A program made the translations under genes and the position numbers. Positions 16,945 to 25,856 of a DNA stretch of 64,000 nt are shown here, piece after piece (position 1 is the stretch's first letter; each line of letters starts with the position of its first letter). The notes under the pieces were generated by a model. That model worked only from the letters and a program-made list of their open reading frames with translations. It was not told the origin of the DNA and searched no databases. The stretch is from JAYWXI01 sp036016955. Its GTDB lineage: Bacteria > Bacteroidota > Bacteroidia > Flavobacteriales > Weeksellaceae. The stretch lies in contig NZ_JAYWXI010000009.1 of assembly GCF_036016955.1 (NCBI RefSeq), positions 67,209 through 131,208 on the forward strand. Direction: 5' to 3'.

Positions 16945-16984
16945 TTCCCCTCCCTTGGAGGGGTGGCTGAAAGCCGGGGTGGTT
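16945..16984 (+). repeat. REP-like hairpin CCCCTCC...GGAGGGG
   Basis: CCCCTCC CTT GGAGGGG followed by TGGCTGAAAGCCGGGG. A GC-rich dispersed repeat common between genes in this clade, lying just after the replication-like gene. It may slow or end transcription. Confidence 0.5.
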
Positions 16985-17049
16985 ATCCAACTAACAGCCA
17001 ACAACCATAAACTAACAACTATCAACCAACAACCAAAATCACCACAACA

Positions 17050-17691
17050 ATGCAGCTCCCTACAAAACCAATAGACATGGCTTATGACTACCGCGAAGTA
17101 GTAGCCTGGTTACATAAAACCGGAAAAAACCTTCTCGGTAAAAAATTCATCATTCCGGAGAATGAAAGAGGTATTATTTTCGGGATGTTGGCTTGGTTTC
17201 TTCAGGATGAATTAGTAGCACAAGAAATGAACATCGACCTCAGCAAAGGCATTATGCTTTCCGGACCAATAGGTTGTGGAAAAACCACCTTATTCCGACT
17301 AATGCGCCAACTACCTTCCAATCGTAAAAACTTTGGGATGGTGTCTACAAGACAAGTCGTATCAGAATTTATGCAATCCGGATATGAAGTATTAGAAAAC
17401 TATTCCCGTGGTAGCCTTTATAACGAACAACGTATTCCCAAAAACTATTGCTTTGATGACCTCGGAACAGAAGCAACCTCCAAATACTACGGCAATGATT
17501 GCAATGTCATGGCAGAAATCCTCTTAACCCGCTACGATCTTTACAAAGAGAAAAACATCATCACCCATATCACCACCAATCTCACTGCCGGAGAAATCGA
17601 AACCTTCTACGGCAATCGTCTCCGCTCCCGAATGCGCGAAATGTTCAATTTGTTCGGCTACGAAGAAACCTCAAAAGATAAAAGAACTTGA
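17050..17691 (+). CDS. DnaC-like AAA+ ATPase (helicase-loader type)
   Basis: A 213-residue AAA+ ATPase. Walker A GPIGCGKTT (72-80), Walker B YCFDDLG (133-139), sensor-1 ITHITTNL and an arginine-finger-type motif GNRLRSRMREM are all in place. Size and motifs fit the DnaC/IstB-type loaders carried by Bacteroidota elements, which load replicative helicase for element replication. It follows the winged-helix gene and probably acts with it. No transposase IstA is nearby, so an IS21 helper role is unlikely. Confidence 0.82.
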   Translation: MQLPTKPIDMAYDYREVVAWLHKTGKNLLGKKFIIPENERGIIFGMLAWFLQDELVAQEMNIDLSKGIMLSGPIGCGKTTLFRLMRQLPSNRKNFGMVSTRQVVSEFMQSGYEVLENYSRGSLYNEQRIPKNYCFDDLGTEATSKYYGNDCNVMAEILLTRYDLYKEKNIITHITTNLTAGEIETFYGNRLRSRMREMFNLFGYEETSKDKRT

Positions 17692-17866
17692 AGTAAGTTT
17701 TCTTTTCATGTATAATCATGAGAGGAGAACATTAGAAATAAACCTAATCTCTATAAAATTATAGATCTTTAAGAAGTTAATTTTTAATACTATTTTTTAG
17801 AGTTATTCTTCGTTTCTTATATTAAATTTCTCTAAATTGCATTAAAATAATATAAAATAACCTTAT

Positions 17867-18256
17867 ATGAAAATTAGAAATGATTTTGTCTCAAACAGTA
17901 GTTCTGTAAGCTACATCATTACTATGAAAAAGGAATTGTTAGAGTCAATGGCTCGTTATTTTGAAGAATATAAAGAACAAGAAATACCAATAATTAGAGA
18001 TTTTGTTAAACAGGATCTTCTTGAAAATGGAACTAGAGTTTACTTGGGAGACGAGGATATTTACTATAAAAAAGTTGAATTTAATACAGATGGTGGGACA
18101 AATACCAAAGAGTGGATTGAGGCAGAGGGAAAAGAAGTTGATTTATCCCATATGGATGATGAAGAAATCTGGAGATATATTTACGGTGAGTATGTAATGA
18201 ATGGTGAATTAGGTAGAATCCCAGGGTTGGGAGTAACTCAAACACAAACATATTAA
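17867..18256 (+). CDS. NSSS-motif small protein, first gene of novel operon
   Basis: A 129-residue acidic protein of unknown function. The start MKIRNDFVSNSSSVSYII carries the FVSNSSSxSY pattern (residues 7-16), which I know from many uncharacterised small proteins of varied bacteria. The rest is rich in Asp and Glu, with a Gly-rich stretch (NTDGGTNTKEW) and a tail PGLGVTQTQTY. It ends 1 nt before the radical SAM start, so the two are coupled. The conserved Asn/Ser run next to a radical SAM enzyme makes it a candidate modification substrate or partner. This is inference from adjacency. Confidence 0.7.
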   Translation: MKIRNDFVSNSSSVSYIITMKKELLESMARYFEEYKEQEIPIIRDFVKQDLLENGTRVYLGDEDIYYKKVEFNTDGGTNTKEWIEAEGKEVDLSHMDDEEIWRYIYGEYVMNGELGRIPGLGVTQTQTY

Positions 18257-18257
18257 G

Positions 18258-19307
18258 ATGAGCTTAATAAGAAGACATAGTGATGAGTATAATTTTGTTG
18301 CCGATCCTAAATCTGGTATAACAATGCGGTGGGGAAAAACGGTAAATGATGACCCTTATAGAGCACCTTTGCCTGAATTAGTTGATATTTCAATATCAAA
18401 CCATTGCACTAAAGGATGTACTTTCTGCTATCGGGATAGTATAGTCAACAATATTTTTATGAGTTTGGAAGATTATGAAGTTGTTATTAAATCTCTTCAG
18501 GATGAAAGATGGGGTAATGTTTTCCAAGTTGCATTGGGTGGAGGCGAGCCATTGGAGCATCCTGATTTTATTGATATATTAAAAATTACGAGAAAGTATA
18601 ATGTTGTTCCAAATTTTACAACAAATGCGATGCACATAACAAAAGATATTGCAGAACAGATTAAGCCACTCGTTGGAGCTGTAGCAATTTCCTTTCCAAA
18701 TATTCGTTCAATCCCATTATCTAAAGCACACATTTTTATTGAGGAAGGAATTAAGACAAACATTCATTTCATACTGGATAAAAAAAGTATAAAGCAAGGT
18801 ACAGAAATCTTGGAAGGCAAATTTAATGATTTGCTGAAAGGATTTAACTCGATAATATTTTTAACCTTTAAGCCGATGGGTAGAGGAAAAGAAGATTTAT
18901 GTTTAGAGTTAAATGATGATTTAAAGAAATTTTGTGAACTGATTGATAGTCATTCTTGTAATCTCAACATCGGATTTGATTCTTGTTTTATGCCAATGTT
19001 GATGCATTTTACCAACACTACTATTGATTTTATTGAACCTTGTGAGTGTGCTTTTTTTTCTGCTTATGTCGATGAAAATTTAAATGTAAAACCGTGTTCA
19101 TTTGCGAATCACAATAGAGATACATATAATTTAAGGGACAAAGGCTTTTCAGAAATATGGAATAGCCATTGGGAGAGTTATCGGAATGCTCAAGTAAATA
19201 CTTGTGAAAGAACTTGCAAGAATAGCAGTAATTGTAGAGGCGGTTGTCCATATTATAGTCAGATAAATTTGTGTAAAACAGAAAAACCTTCTGAAGCATT
19301 GATATGA
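18258..19307 (+). CDS. Radical SAM/SPASM-like enzyme of the NSSS operon
   Basis: A 349-residue enzyme. The cluster motif CTKGCTFC (Cys50, 54, 57) follows PELVDISISNH, and the SAM-binding GGGEPLEHPD is clear. The C-terminal half has a SPASM/twitch-like set of cysteines: CECAFF, KPCSFAN, CERTCKNSSNCRGGCPYY and a last cysteine in NLCKTE. Residues 1-35 include a short leader ending MRWGKTVNDDP. It is not a viperin, which lacks this cysteine-rich C-terminus. It should generate a 5'-deoxyadenosyl radical to modify a protein or peptide, most simply the adjacent 129-aa protein. The stop overlaps the next start by 4 bases (ATGA). Confidence 0.85.
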   Translation: MSLIRRHSDEYNFVADPKSGITMRWGKTVNDDPYRAPLPELVDISISNHCTKGCTFCYRDSIVNNIFMSLEDYEVVIKSLQDERWGNVFQVALGGGEPLEHPDFIDILKITRKYNVVPNFTTNAMHITKDIAEQIKPLVGAVAISFPNIRSIPLSKAHIFIEEGIKTNIHFILDKKSIKQGTEILEGKFNDLLKGFNSIIFLTFKPMGRGKEDLCLELNDDLKKFCELIDSHSCNLNIGFDSCFMPMLMHFTNTTIDFIEPCECAFFSAYVDENLNVKPCSFANHNRDTYNLRDKGFSEIWNSHWESYRNAQVNTCERTCKNSSNCRGGCPYYSQINLCKTEKPSEALI

Positions 19308-22300
19308 TAAATATTTTGTGGAGTCAATTTGATATAAATCAGCAGGCAAAAGACATTAGTTTCGAATCTTTTTGTTTCCAAGTTGCTTATTTGCGTTATC
19401 GAGAATTTGGTTTTTTTGAAAATTACTTTAATACTCCTGGTTCTGAATTTTATTTAAAACTTCATACAGATTGTCTCGAATTAAATCTTAAAGCAGGAGA
19501 TGAAATAGGTTGGCAGGTAAAATGGTGGTATAATACTGAAGATAATACCAGCTTAACAAAAGATAGAAGGAGACAGCTTTCCAATAACTTTGCTACAACA
19601 CTTAAAATACATCCTGATATTAAATTATGGATTATATGTACACCTGCAAGTTTCACTGAAAGTGCATTTAATCAATTAAAAAGATCATTACAAGAACTAT
19701 CTCCAAATACACAATTTCTACATTGGAATAAAGAAACTTTTAGAAATTTTTTCTTTGAAAATCAGTCTCTATTTGGAGGGTTATTTCACCATTATTTCAA
19801 TTCAAATTTTATTGGCTTTAAAGCTCTGGCAGAATATACGGAAAAACAAATCGAATATCTGCAAAATAAATTCAATACAGATTTATATGTTCCTTCACAT
19901 TATGATGAAGAAATAATACAATTACTTGACTACAACACTCTTTTTAATGAATTGGAATTGAAAAGTACGTACATTCAGGATGATATCACACATGTAAAAA
20001 GATATATAGATAGAAAGGATATAGAGTCATTCCTAAACCCTGATTATGCAAATGGTGTATTGGAACTAATTGAATTTATTTGTCAAACTTTAGAAGAAAT
20101 CTCCCAGATCTTAGTTTCAAAATTGAATATAGAAAAGTGTAAAAAGATTGATGAGAAGATTGATGAATATATTAAGGTGTACCATTCTTTTGCGGATAAA
20201 TTAAATAAAAATATTAAAGAAAATAAATGGGCAAAAGATGAAGATTCTAATCAATATGACTGGAGACATAGAGATATAATTGAACAAATTAATTATTTAC
20301 ATAGTCATTTTGTAGAAATTGAAAATTCTGAAGAAAGGTTTCGTAATCATAAACCTTTACCAATTTCATTTACAAAACTATTAGATTCTGTTTTTCAAAA
20401 GGATGTTCATATATTGAGTAGCGCAGGTTATGGGAAAACAAATATTGCTTGTAACATTGCAAAAACATGTATCGAAAAAAATATACCAGCAGTTTTACTA
20501 TTGGGTTCAAATTTTAGAAACTCAAATCTTCCGCAAAAAACAATAATCGAGCTATTAAGTATTGAAAGAGATTATTCTTTCAAAGAATTTTTGCAAGCGC
20601 TCAATACATTAGGATTTACCAAAGGGGTTAAAATTCCAATAATTATTGATGGTCTAAACGAAAGCAATCCTTATAAAGATATTTGGCAGACACACATTTT
20701 CGATATAGTACAAGAAACACAAAAATTAGATTATTTATGCTTAATAACTACTTGCAGAGATAGGTATATTAATTCCATATTCGAAAAAGAAAAAGTCACT
20801 GACATTGAAAATACTTTTGTTTTAGAAGGATTAACCGAAAAACAAAAACAACTGGCTGTCCCAAAATACTTTGAAAAATATAATATTGTTCCTACTTCAT
20901 GGAACTTTGATAAGGATTTATTTAAGCATCCACTATTATTAAAGATTTTTTGTGAAGCCAATGAAGGAGCTCGTCATATTAATATTTCAATTGACAATAT
21001 TTTTCAAAGCTTTGATAAATATTATAATAACATTATAATAAAAGTTACAGATAATGATAGCTTAGCAAAACGAAATATAGATTCGAGGATTTCACAATTG
21101 TGTACAAAGCTATGGAATGATAATTCGAGACATATAGGTATTGTTGATTTTGTTTCTATAATTGATCCCCAGAGTGAAAAATTATCTGGAACTTTTGCTA
21201 TTAAAATTTTAGATGAAGGTTTATGTTTGTTTCAGCGTAATCTTGATGATACTAAAGAAGAAAATATTCAATTTGCCTATGATTTAGTTGCAGGCTACCT
21301 TATTGCTTCTAAAGTTCTTTTAGCTGAAGTTAAGACAGTAAATGATTTGGTTGTACATTTTGATGATAATTTACAAAAAAAATTATTTGATGAAAATTTA
21401 ACGCATCCTCTAGCTGAGGATATTATGATTTCATTATTATATCTATTACCAACTAAATATGATGTTGAGCTGTTTGAAATTTTTGATAACGCAACATCTT
21501 TGGAGATATGTTGCAGGAATATTGATTACTACATTAATAATTTTACGGGACAGGAAAAGATAAAAAAAATATTCACGAATACTACTACTGATAATCCTAA
21601 TTTTAATATTCTTTTAAACAAGCTTTTTGAAAATATTTTTCAAAAAGGAATCTATGGGCTATCCCAATTTGCTTTATCTATATTAATGCCTTTAAGCCAA
21701 GTTGAAATAGATATTAACTGGGCGGAAATTATAAGGAAAAATAATACTACATCTTATGATTTATTGTTGATGATTAATAAAACATTACTATATGGCAAAA
21801 TATCGATTACTGAGGCTGAAGATTTCTTCTGTATTTCCTTTTTAAGCACTGTTTCAACAAATTTAATTCTTCGCGAGCTCGCAACAGAGAATCTTTATTT
21901 AATTGGCAGAAATTTTCCTGATCACATTCTTACACTTTTCAAGATATACAATAAATTTCAAGATGTTAATGCAATCGAGTCACTGCTGGCTTCTTTGTGT
22001 GGAATAGTTTTGTTTGTTAAGAATGAAGGCTTAACGCTAAAAGTGATGTCTTTCCTAGTTGACGATCTTTTACCGTCATTGAATAATACTCATATAGGAA
22101 TAATAGACTACATTTTGACAATATCTGAGTTTGCATTAGCAAAATATGGTATTGATTATTCAGCACAATTAAATTTTAATAAATCATTTATTGTGCCTGA
22201 TTTAAGTACAGATGATAAACAATATTCTCCTTTCAATTCGACCCTTACTGGCGTGGATATGTATGATTTTATTAAGTATCAGATAGCTTATATATCCTCA

Positions 22301-23341
22301 GATAATTATCATAAGCGTGATACTTTTACCGAAAATGATTCCATTAAAATTGTTCTAAATAGAGTAAAGGAAAAAGGATATGATGAAGATTTGTTTGCTG
22401 GTATTAACAAGTCATTCCAGGAAGATGACAGATATCGATATGGGCGGGGTTCAAAGATTAAATTCTATGCAGAAAAGTATCTTTGGCAGTCATATTTTGA
22501 ATTTGTAGGATATTTGTTTTTAGAAAATAAGCTAAATTCAGATGATGAAAATCGCTATAGATGTTTAGATATATATTTTGATCCTGCTTTTCCTCGGCTA
22601 CCATCAAGAAATCAAATTATTCCCGAATGTTTTTTTCCTGAAAAAGATGCAGATATTCAAGAATGGATTAATTCTGAAAATCAAAATTTTATTGACAAGT
22701 ATTATATACACAAAATATTTACAAATGATGATTGGGTTCTTCTTTCAGCTTCCATTAATCAGGAGGGAAAAGAAAATGACACACGTTTTAATCTTTATGC
22801 AAACGCATTTTTAATTGAAAATGATAAAATTAATGCTTTCGAAAAAGATATTGATACCGAAGCATACCATTTCGGAAATGGTACTTATTTTTACAATATT
22901 TATGCAGGAGAAATAGCTTGGAGTAAATTTATAGAAGACAAAGAAAAATATTTTGATAATGAAAAATATAGTTTAACTGAGCTCGTTTGGGATTATAGAT
23001 GGAGTAGCTGGTCTAACAATCGATATGAAAATTCAAGTTTTCCTTTTTTAAATGCTAAAATTGCAATCGCAAATAAGTTAGATTTCAGTCTAAAAGACTT
23101 ATCTTTTTATAATTCAAATAATGAACAAGTAACAAAAATTATGTGGTGTGATTCAGCTTTGCTATATTATATTAGGAAAGATATATTAGAACAGGTTATG
23201 AAATCACAGAAAAAGCATATAGTTTGGTGTCAATTCGTATCAAAATATGGAGAGTTTGGTTCATATAATGAAAAAAAGCTGAATCTTTCATTTAAAGATT
23301 TGCGTAAGATGATAAATTATAATTTATTAAATAAAGATTAA
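19304..23341 (+). CDS. Giant nuclease-NACHT/STAND-like protein
   Basis: A 1345-residue multidomain protein. Residues 1-130 look like a restriction-endonuclease-like (PD-(D/E)xK) domain: F20-E21, PGSEFYLK (45-52), GDEIGWQVKWW with Q71-x-K73, then LWIICTPAS. A P-loop NTPase follows: Walker A SSAGYGKT (K378, T379), Walker B IIIDGLNE (446-453) and sensor TTCRDRY (482-488), resembling NACHT/STAND ATPases. The remaining 800 residues are helical repeats and a C-terminal aromatic-rich part (WDYRWSSWSNN) that could be the sensor. This layout matches bacterial NLR-like anti-phage proteins. It is the last gene of the coupled operon. Nuclease activity and defence are inferred, not shown. Confidence 0.8.
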   Translation: MINILWSQFDINQQAKDISFESFCFQVAYLRYREFGFFENYFNTPGSEFYLKLHTDCLELNLKAGDEIGWQVKWWYNTEDNTSLTKDRRRQLSNNFATTLKIHPDIKLWIICTPASFTESAFNQLKRSLQELSPNTQFLHWNKETFRNFFFENQSLFGGLFHHYFNSNFIGFKALAEYTEKQIEYLQNKFNTDLYVPSHYDEEIIQLLDYNTLFNELELKSTYIQDDITHVKRYIDRKDIESFLNPDYANGVLELIEFICQTLEEISQILVSKLNIEKCKKIDEKIDEYIKVYHSFADKLNKNIKENKWAKDEDSNQYDWRHRDIIEQINYLHSHFVEIENSEERFRNHKPLPISFTKLLDSVFQKDVHILSSAGYGKTNIACNIAKTCIEKNIPAVLLLGSNFRNSNLPQKTIIELLSIERDYSFKEFLQALNTLGFTKGVKIPIIIDGLNESNPYKDIWQTHIFDIVQETQKLDYLCLITTCRDRYINSIFEKEKVTDIENTFVLEGLTEKQKQLAVPKYFEKYNIVPTSWNFDKDLFKHPLLLKIFCEANEGARHINISIDNIFQSFDKYYNNIIIKVTDNDSLAKRNIDSRISQLCTKLWNDNSRHIGIVDFVSIIDPQSEKLSGTFAIKILDEGLCLFQRNLDDTKEENIQFAYDLVAGYLIASKVLLAEVKTVNDLVVHFDDNLQKKLFDENLTHPLAEDIMISLLYLLPTKYDVELFEIFDNATSLEICCRNIDYYINNFTGQEKIKKIFTNTTTDNPNFNILLNKLFENIFQKGIYGLSQFALSILMPLSQVEIDINWAEIIRKNNTTSYDLLLMINKTLLYGKISITEAEDFFCISFLSTVSTNLILRELATENLYLIGRNFPDHILTLFKIYNKFQDVNAIESLLASLCGIVLFVKNEGLTLKVMSFLVDDLLPSLNNTHIGIIDYILTISEFALAKYGIDYSAQLNFNKSFIVPDLSTDDKQYSPFNSTLTGVDMYDFIKYQIAYISSDNYHKRDTFTENDSIKIVLNRVKEKGYDEDLFAGINKSFQEDDRYRYGRGSKIKFYAEKYLWQSYFEFVGYLFLENKLNSDDENRYRCLDIYFDPAFPRLPSRNQIIPECFFPEKDADIQEWINSENQNFIDKYYIHKIFTNDDWVLLSASINQEGKENDTRFNLYANAFLIENDKINAFEKDIDTEAYHFGNGTYFYNIYAGEIAWSKFIEDKEKYFDNEKYSLTELVWDYRWSSWSNNRYENSSFPFLNAKIAIANKLDFSLKDLSFYNSNNEQVTKIMWCDSALLYYIRKDILEQVMKSQKKHIVWCQFVSKYGEFGSYNEKKLNLSFKDLRKMINYNLLNKD

Positions 23342-24451
23342 ATCCAAACATCCCTCGCCAAGTAACATAATCGAAATTATACGCATAGCAGCCGCAAACG
23401 GAGACTTCCTCCATAATGCCGGTGTTCCCATCCTCTAAAATGCCAGAGCAAAACACCGCCAAAATTCCGTCAGATAGCCATCTGGTGCCTATAATTTGAG
23501 ATTATGCTAAATGGCTCCCTTGCAATGGGCACAGCCCTTTTGCGCCTTTCCTTTCCAGCTGCTATTGTCACTCTGAGCGTAGCCGAAGAGCCCGCCCACC
23601 CATATCTAAGGTTGCAGAAAAATGTTCCTGAAAGTTGTTTAAGTTGTCCAGTGTCTCCAGTCAGCATCCTGCGGTTTTTTCTTGGCAGAATAGGTTTTTA
23701 GTTTTCGCAGTATGCTCACTTCCGCCACAGCGCACTGCAGTATTCTGTGCAGGTCAGTCTGCTGCTCCAGCCACAAAATTCCCGTCACAGGAAGAAAAAT
23801 ACTTCAATTTCAGCGGCTAAGGTTTCTAGCGTATTTTCCTCCCGTGCCGAAAATTACCAATGGCAGCATCCTGCTTCTGCACGCCATACAGCAGTATTTA
23901 CCACCGCGAAGTGGATATATGGTCACAGCAACATTTTTCTGCGAGTCTGTTTACCCGTTTTTCCCGTCGCCCAATTGCCGAACCTTCCAAACCATCCCAG
24001 TTCCTCCGGTCTATAGCCGCCATTCACTTTTCGGTTACTCGAGAACCGTCTTTCTCTGCCGTCTATACACCTCCGTCACTGCGCATAGAAGTATGCCGCC
24101 AAAAGCCGAAAGCCACGCAGCATACAGCTATTTTTTCCCAAGCATCCCATTTCTTCCCCGACATTACCAGCCGCTGAATTTCCCTTCTTACAAAAGGAAG
24201 GAGTCTCCAAAAAATAAAAAAAGCAAAGCAAGTTAGGGGGCTTCCTTCGCCAGCCGCAGTGTGCTGTAAAGGTCTGGCACTCCGTGTTTTTGCCAAAATC
24301 TCCACCCTGCGGGTAGTATTTAGCCAAAAAACCTTGACACCACGCCGCGCCCCCTCTTAAAAGGCTTTCTTTTTTTCTTTTTTTTTCGGTTTTTTTCTTC
24401 GTTTTCTTTTGAAAATTTTCAGCAGAGCATAAAACTTTTAAAACCAAAGTT
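23342..24451. other. 1.1-kb stop-poor, pyrimidine-rich tract without a convincing gene
   Basis: No reading frame here looks protein-like, although several overlapping frames stay open because the plus strand is C/T-rich. Degenerate repeats are visible: CAGCATCCTGC at 23662 and 23864; AAAATTCC(C)GTCA near 23460 and 23770; variants of GCAGTATT followed by CCGCC near 23708, 23740, 23890, 24090 and 24315. A REP-like TGAGCGTAGCCGAAG copy is at 23567-23590. The stretch 24235-24330 is dense in short inverted motifs, and an oriT or structured RNA could lie there. It is bounded by the NACHT-like gene and the DUF6943-like gene. Confidence 0.5.
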
Positions 24452-24877
24452 ATGCTTACACACAACCTACGCACTTACTCAGTGAAAAAAGAAACCCCGG
24501 AGAACACTTTATTTATCCTTAATCGTGGCAGAAATGCAGGCAAACCGCTTTTAGAACCATGTCCAAACTGTTTTATTCTCTACCTCAAAAATCCCGAAGA
24601 AGTGGAAACCTATTACTGGACATTTTACGCCTTTTGGAAACACGGCTTTTTTCATCCTCACCTTTGCGGCAGCGTCATCGAGATGCTCCGCCTTTGCGAC
24701 CTCAAAACGCTGATGCGCAATTTCATCCAGCCGGCATTTGTAAAAGCCACCGAAAACCCGGAAATGGTAAATAAAATCAAAGCTACCTGGCAACTGGAGC
24801 AGAAAATCCAACAACAGGTGAAAGCCCTCCAGAAACTTCGCCACAGCCTTGTCCAACGTTACTATCTTTCGGTATAA
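24452..24877 (+). CDS. Small element protein, DUF6943-like
   Basis: A 141-residue soluble protein. The start HNLRTYSVKKETPENTLFIL, the pair NRGRNAGKPLLEPCPNCF and the helical tail KIKATWQLEQKIQQQVKALQ match the look of a Bacteroidota family I recall as DUF6943, found in integrative elements. CPNC is a single CxxC pair, not an obvious zinc finger. It is convergent with the leftward block, and a shared hairpin terminator lies between them. No function is known to me. Confidence 0.6.
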   Translation: MLTHNLRTYSVKKETPENTLFILNRGRNAGKPLLEPCPNCFILYLKNPEEVETYYWTFYAFWKHGFFHPHLCGSVIEMLRLCDLKTLMRNFIQPAFVKATENPEMVNKIKATWQLEQKIQQQVKALQKLRHSLVQRYYLSV

Positions 24878-24879
24878 AC

Positions 24880-24909
24880 AAAAGCCTCCCACTCCGGAGG
24901 CTTCATTTT
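24880..24909. terminator. Bidirectional terminator
   Basis: AAGCCTCC, 6-nt loop, GGAGGCTT, with A-rich flank on the left and CATTTTG on the right. It lies between the convergent genes ending at 24877 and 24930. Confidence 0.7.
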
Positions 24910-24929
24910 GCCATTTAAGTCACTACAAC

Positions 24930-25136
24930 CTATTTATGCAAATATTTTTTCAAAAATTTTATCGCGTATTTTACGAACATCGTTGCCAAAAAACTGCTTA
25001 CACCACCAACGGCAGCCAAAATAATGGTTTGCAGAATGGTTTCCTTGCCAATGTTCACAAATATAGTAAGAATACTTCCAAAAGCCGTGCTCGCTTTAGT
25101 CGGGTTATCCACAAAAAGCATTCTATTTGTCCCCAA
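24930..25136 (-). CDS. Small membrane protein (holin-like candidate 2)
   Basis: A 68-residue protein with two hydrophobic helices (about 20-35 and 37-58, ILAAVGGVSSFLATMFVKYA) and a basic tail KFLKKYLHK. Size, hairpin topology and basic end resemble phage holins, but no family match can be claimed. Its start overlaps the end of the upstream gene by 14 bases, so the two are translated together. It is the last gene of the leftward block with the DUF5675-like protein. Confidence 0.55.
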   Translation of the reverse strand: MGTNRMLFVDNPTKASTAFGSILTIFVNIGKETILQTIILAAVGGVSSFLATMFVKYAIKFLKKYLHK

Positions 25137-25335
25137 TGATGGCAGACTGGCTCACGGCACTGGCAATACCACCTGCAATCGCCAGATAACCTGCTATGGT
25201 AACTACGGCCGTTGGCAATGCTACCGGAGCGGTTGCCAGCACACTGCTTACCGCTGTTAATACGAGACCAGCATTCCGTAAAATTCTGAAAAACTTCGGT
25301 GTAGGCTCCTGCATTCTTTCAATTACTTTTTTCAT
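25123..25335 (-). CDS. Small membrane protein (holin-like candidate 1)
   Basis: A 70-residue protein with a charged N-terminus (MKKVIERMQEPTPKFFRIL) and two Ala/Gly/Val-rich membrane helices (about 22-40 and 42-62). It starts 5 nt after the DUF5675-like gene and overlaps the next small membrane gene. Paired tiny membrane proteins after an endolysin-like gene are the usual form of a lysis cassette, so a holin role is a reasonable guess. I cannot prove it. Confidence 0.55.
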   Translation of the reverse strand: MKKVIERMQEPTPKFFRILRNAGLVLTAVSSVLATAPVALPTAVVTIAGYLAIAGGIASAVSQSAIIGDK

Positions 25336-25340
25336 AACAA

Positions 25341-25799
25341 TTATTTTTTTGGATTAAAAAACGGAATGATTAATATGGGCTTATCTGCCTTTCTTATGGT
25401 CAAAAAAACTTCTTTGCCTTCATCTATCGCTTCATACGCTACTTTTATAATCTTTCGCATAGCAGCTTTAGATTGCTGTCCTTTTCCGGAACCATTTCCC
25501 AGCATCACCGGCACAATACAGCCTCTGCTTTCTTTCAAAGCTTCATTAAAACAATGAATAAGGATGAGGTCTCTCCCTGGAACATCATTCACAAGCAAAT
25601 GCTTACCAAATTTTCCACTGTATCTTTTCGTAAGTTCATAAACACCCTCCGGAATACAGGAAATCCCTCTTTGGTTTTCCTTCCATGGCAGCTCTATTGC
25701 CTGGCATAAATAACTGCCATTCACCAAAAAATTACCATTTGTCCCTTTCGAAAAATACTGCCGTTCCAGCGTTATATCCAGTCTTTGTTTACTTTCCAT
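25341..25799 (-). CDS. DUF5675-like protein (lysozyme-neighbour type)
   Basis: A 152-residue protein. The order of strands LDITLERQYFSKGTNGNFLV, LCQAIELPWKENQRGISCIP, GVYELTKRYSGKFGKHLLV and DLILIHCFNEALKESRGCIV fits DUF5675, a small beta-rich family found in phages and Bacteroidota elements. The ending IPFFNPKK is short. It sits between the conserved 251-aa gene and two small membrane proteins. DUF5675 often lies in phage lysis or tail-end neighbourhoods; its activity is unknown to me. Confidence 0.72.
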   Translation of the reverse strand: MESKQRLDITLERQYFSKGTNGNFLVNGSYLCQAIELPWKENQRGISCIPEGVYELTKRYSGKFGKHLLVNDVPGRDLILIHCFNEALKESRGCIVPVMLGNGSGKGQQSKAAMRKIIKVAYEAIDEGKEVFLTIRKADKPILIIPFFNPKK

Positions 25800-25856
25800 T
25801 TTAATAATATTTTTTGTTAAATAAAGGGAACGGAAACTCCGTCCCCAATCATCACA

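Noticed and set aside
17050..17691. IS21 helper protein IstB
   Set aside because: ATPase motifs are shared, but no IstA transposase is adjacent and the neighbour is a winged-helix replication-like gene.
18258..19307. Prokaryotic viperin
   Set aside because: Radical SAM motif is present, but the C-terminal SPASM-like cysteines and the GGGEP form do not fit viperin.
23504..24236. Several long open frames on the plus strand
   Set aside because: They overlap in more than one frame, have no start context, are Pro/Ser/His-rich translations of C/T-rich DNA, and contain repeats. No protein-like pattern.
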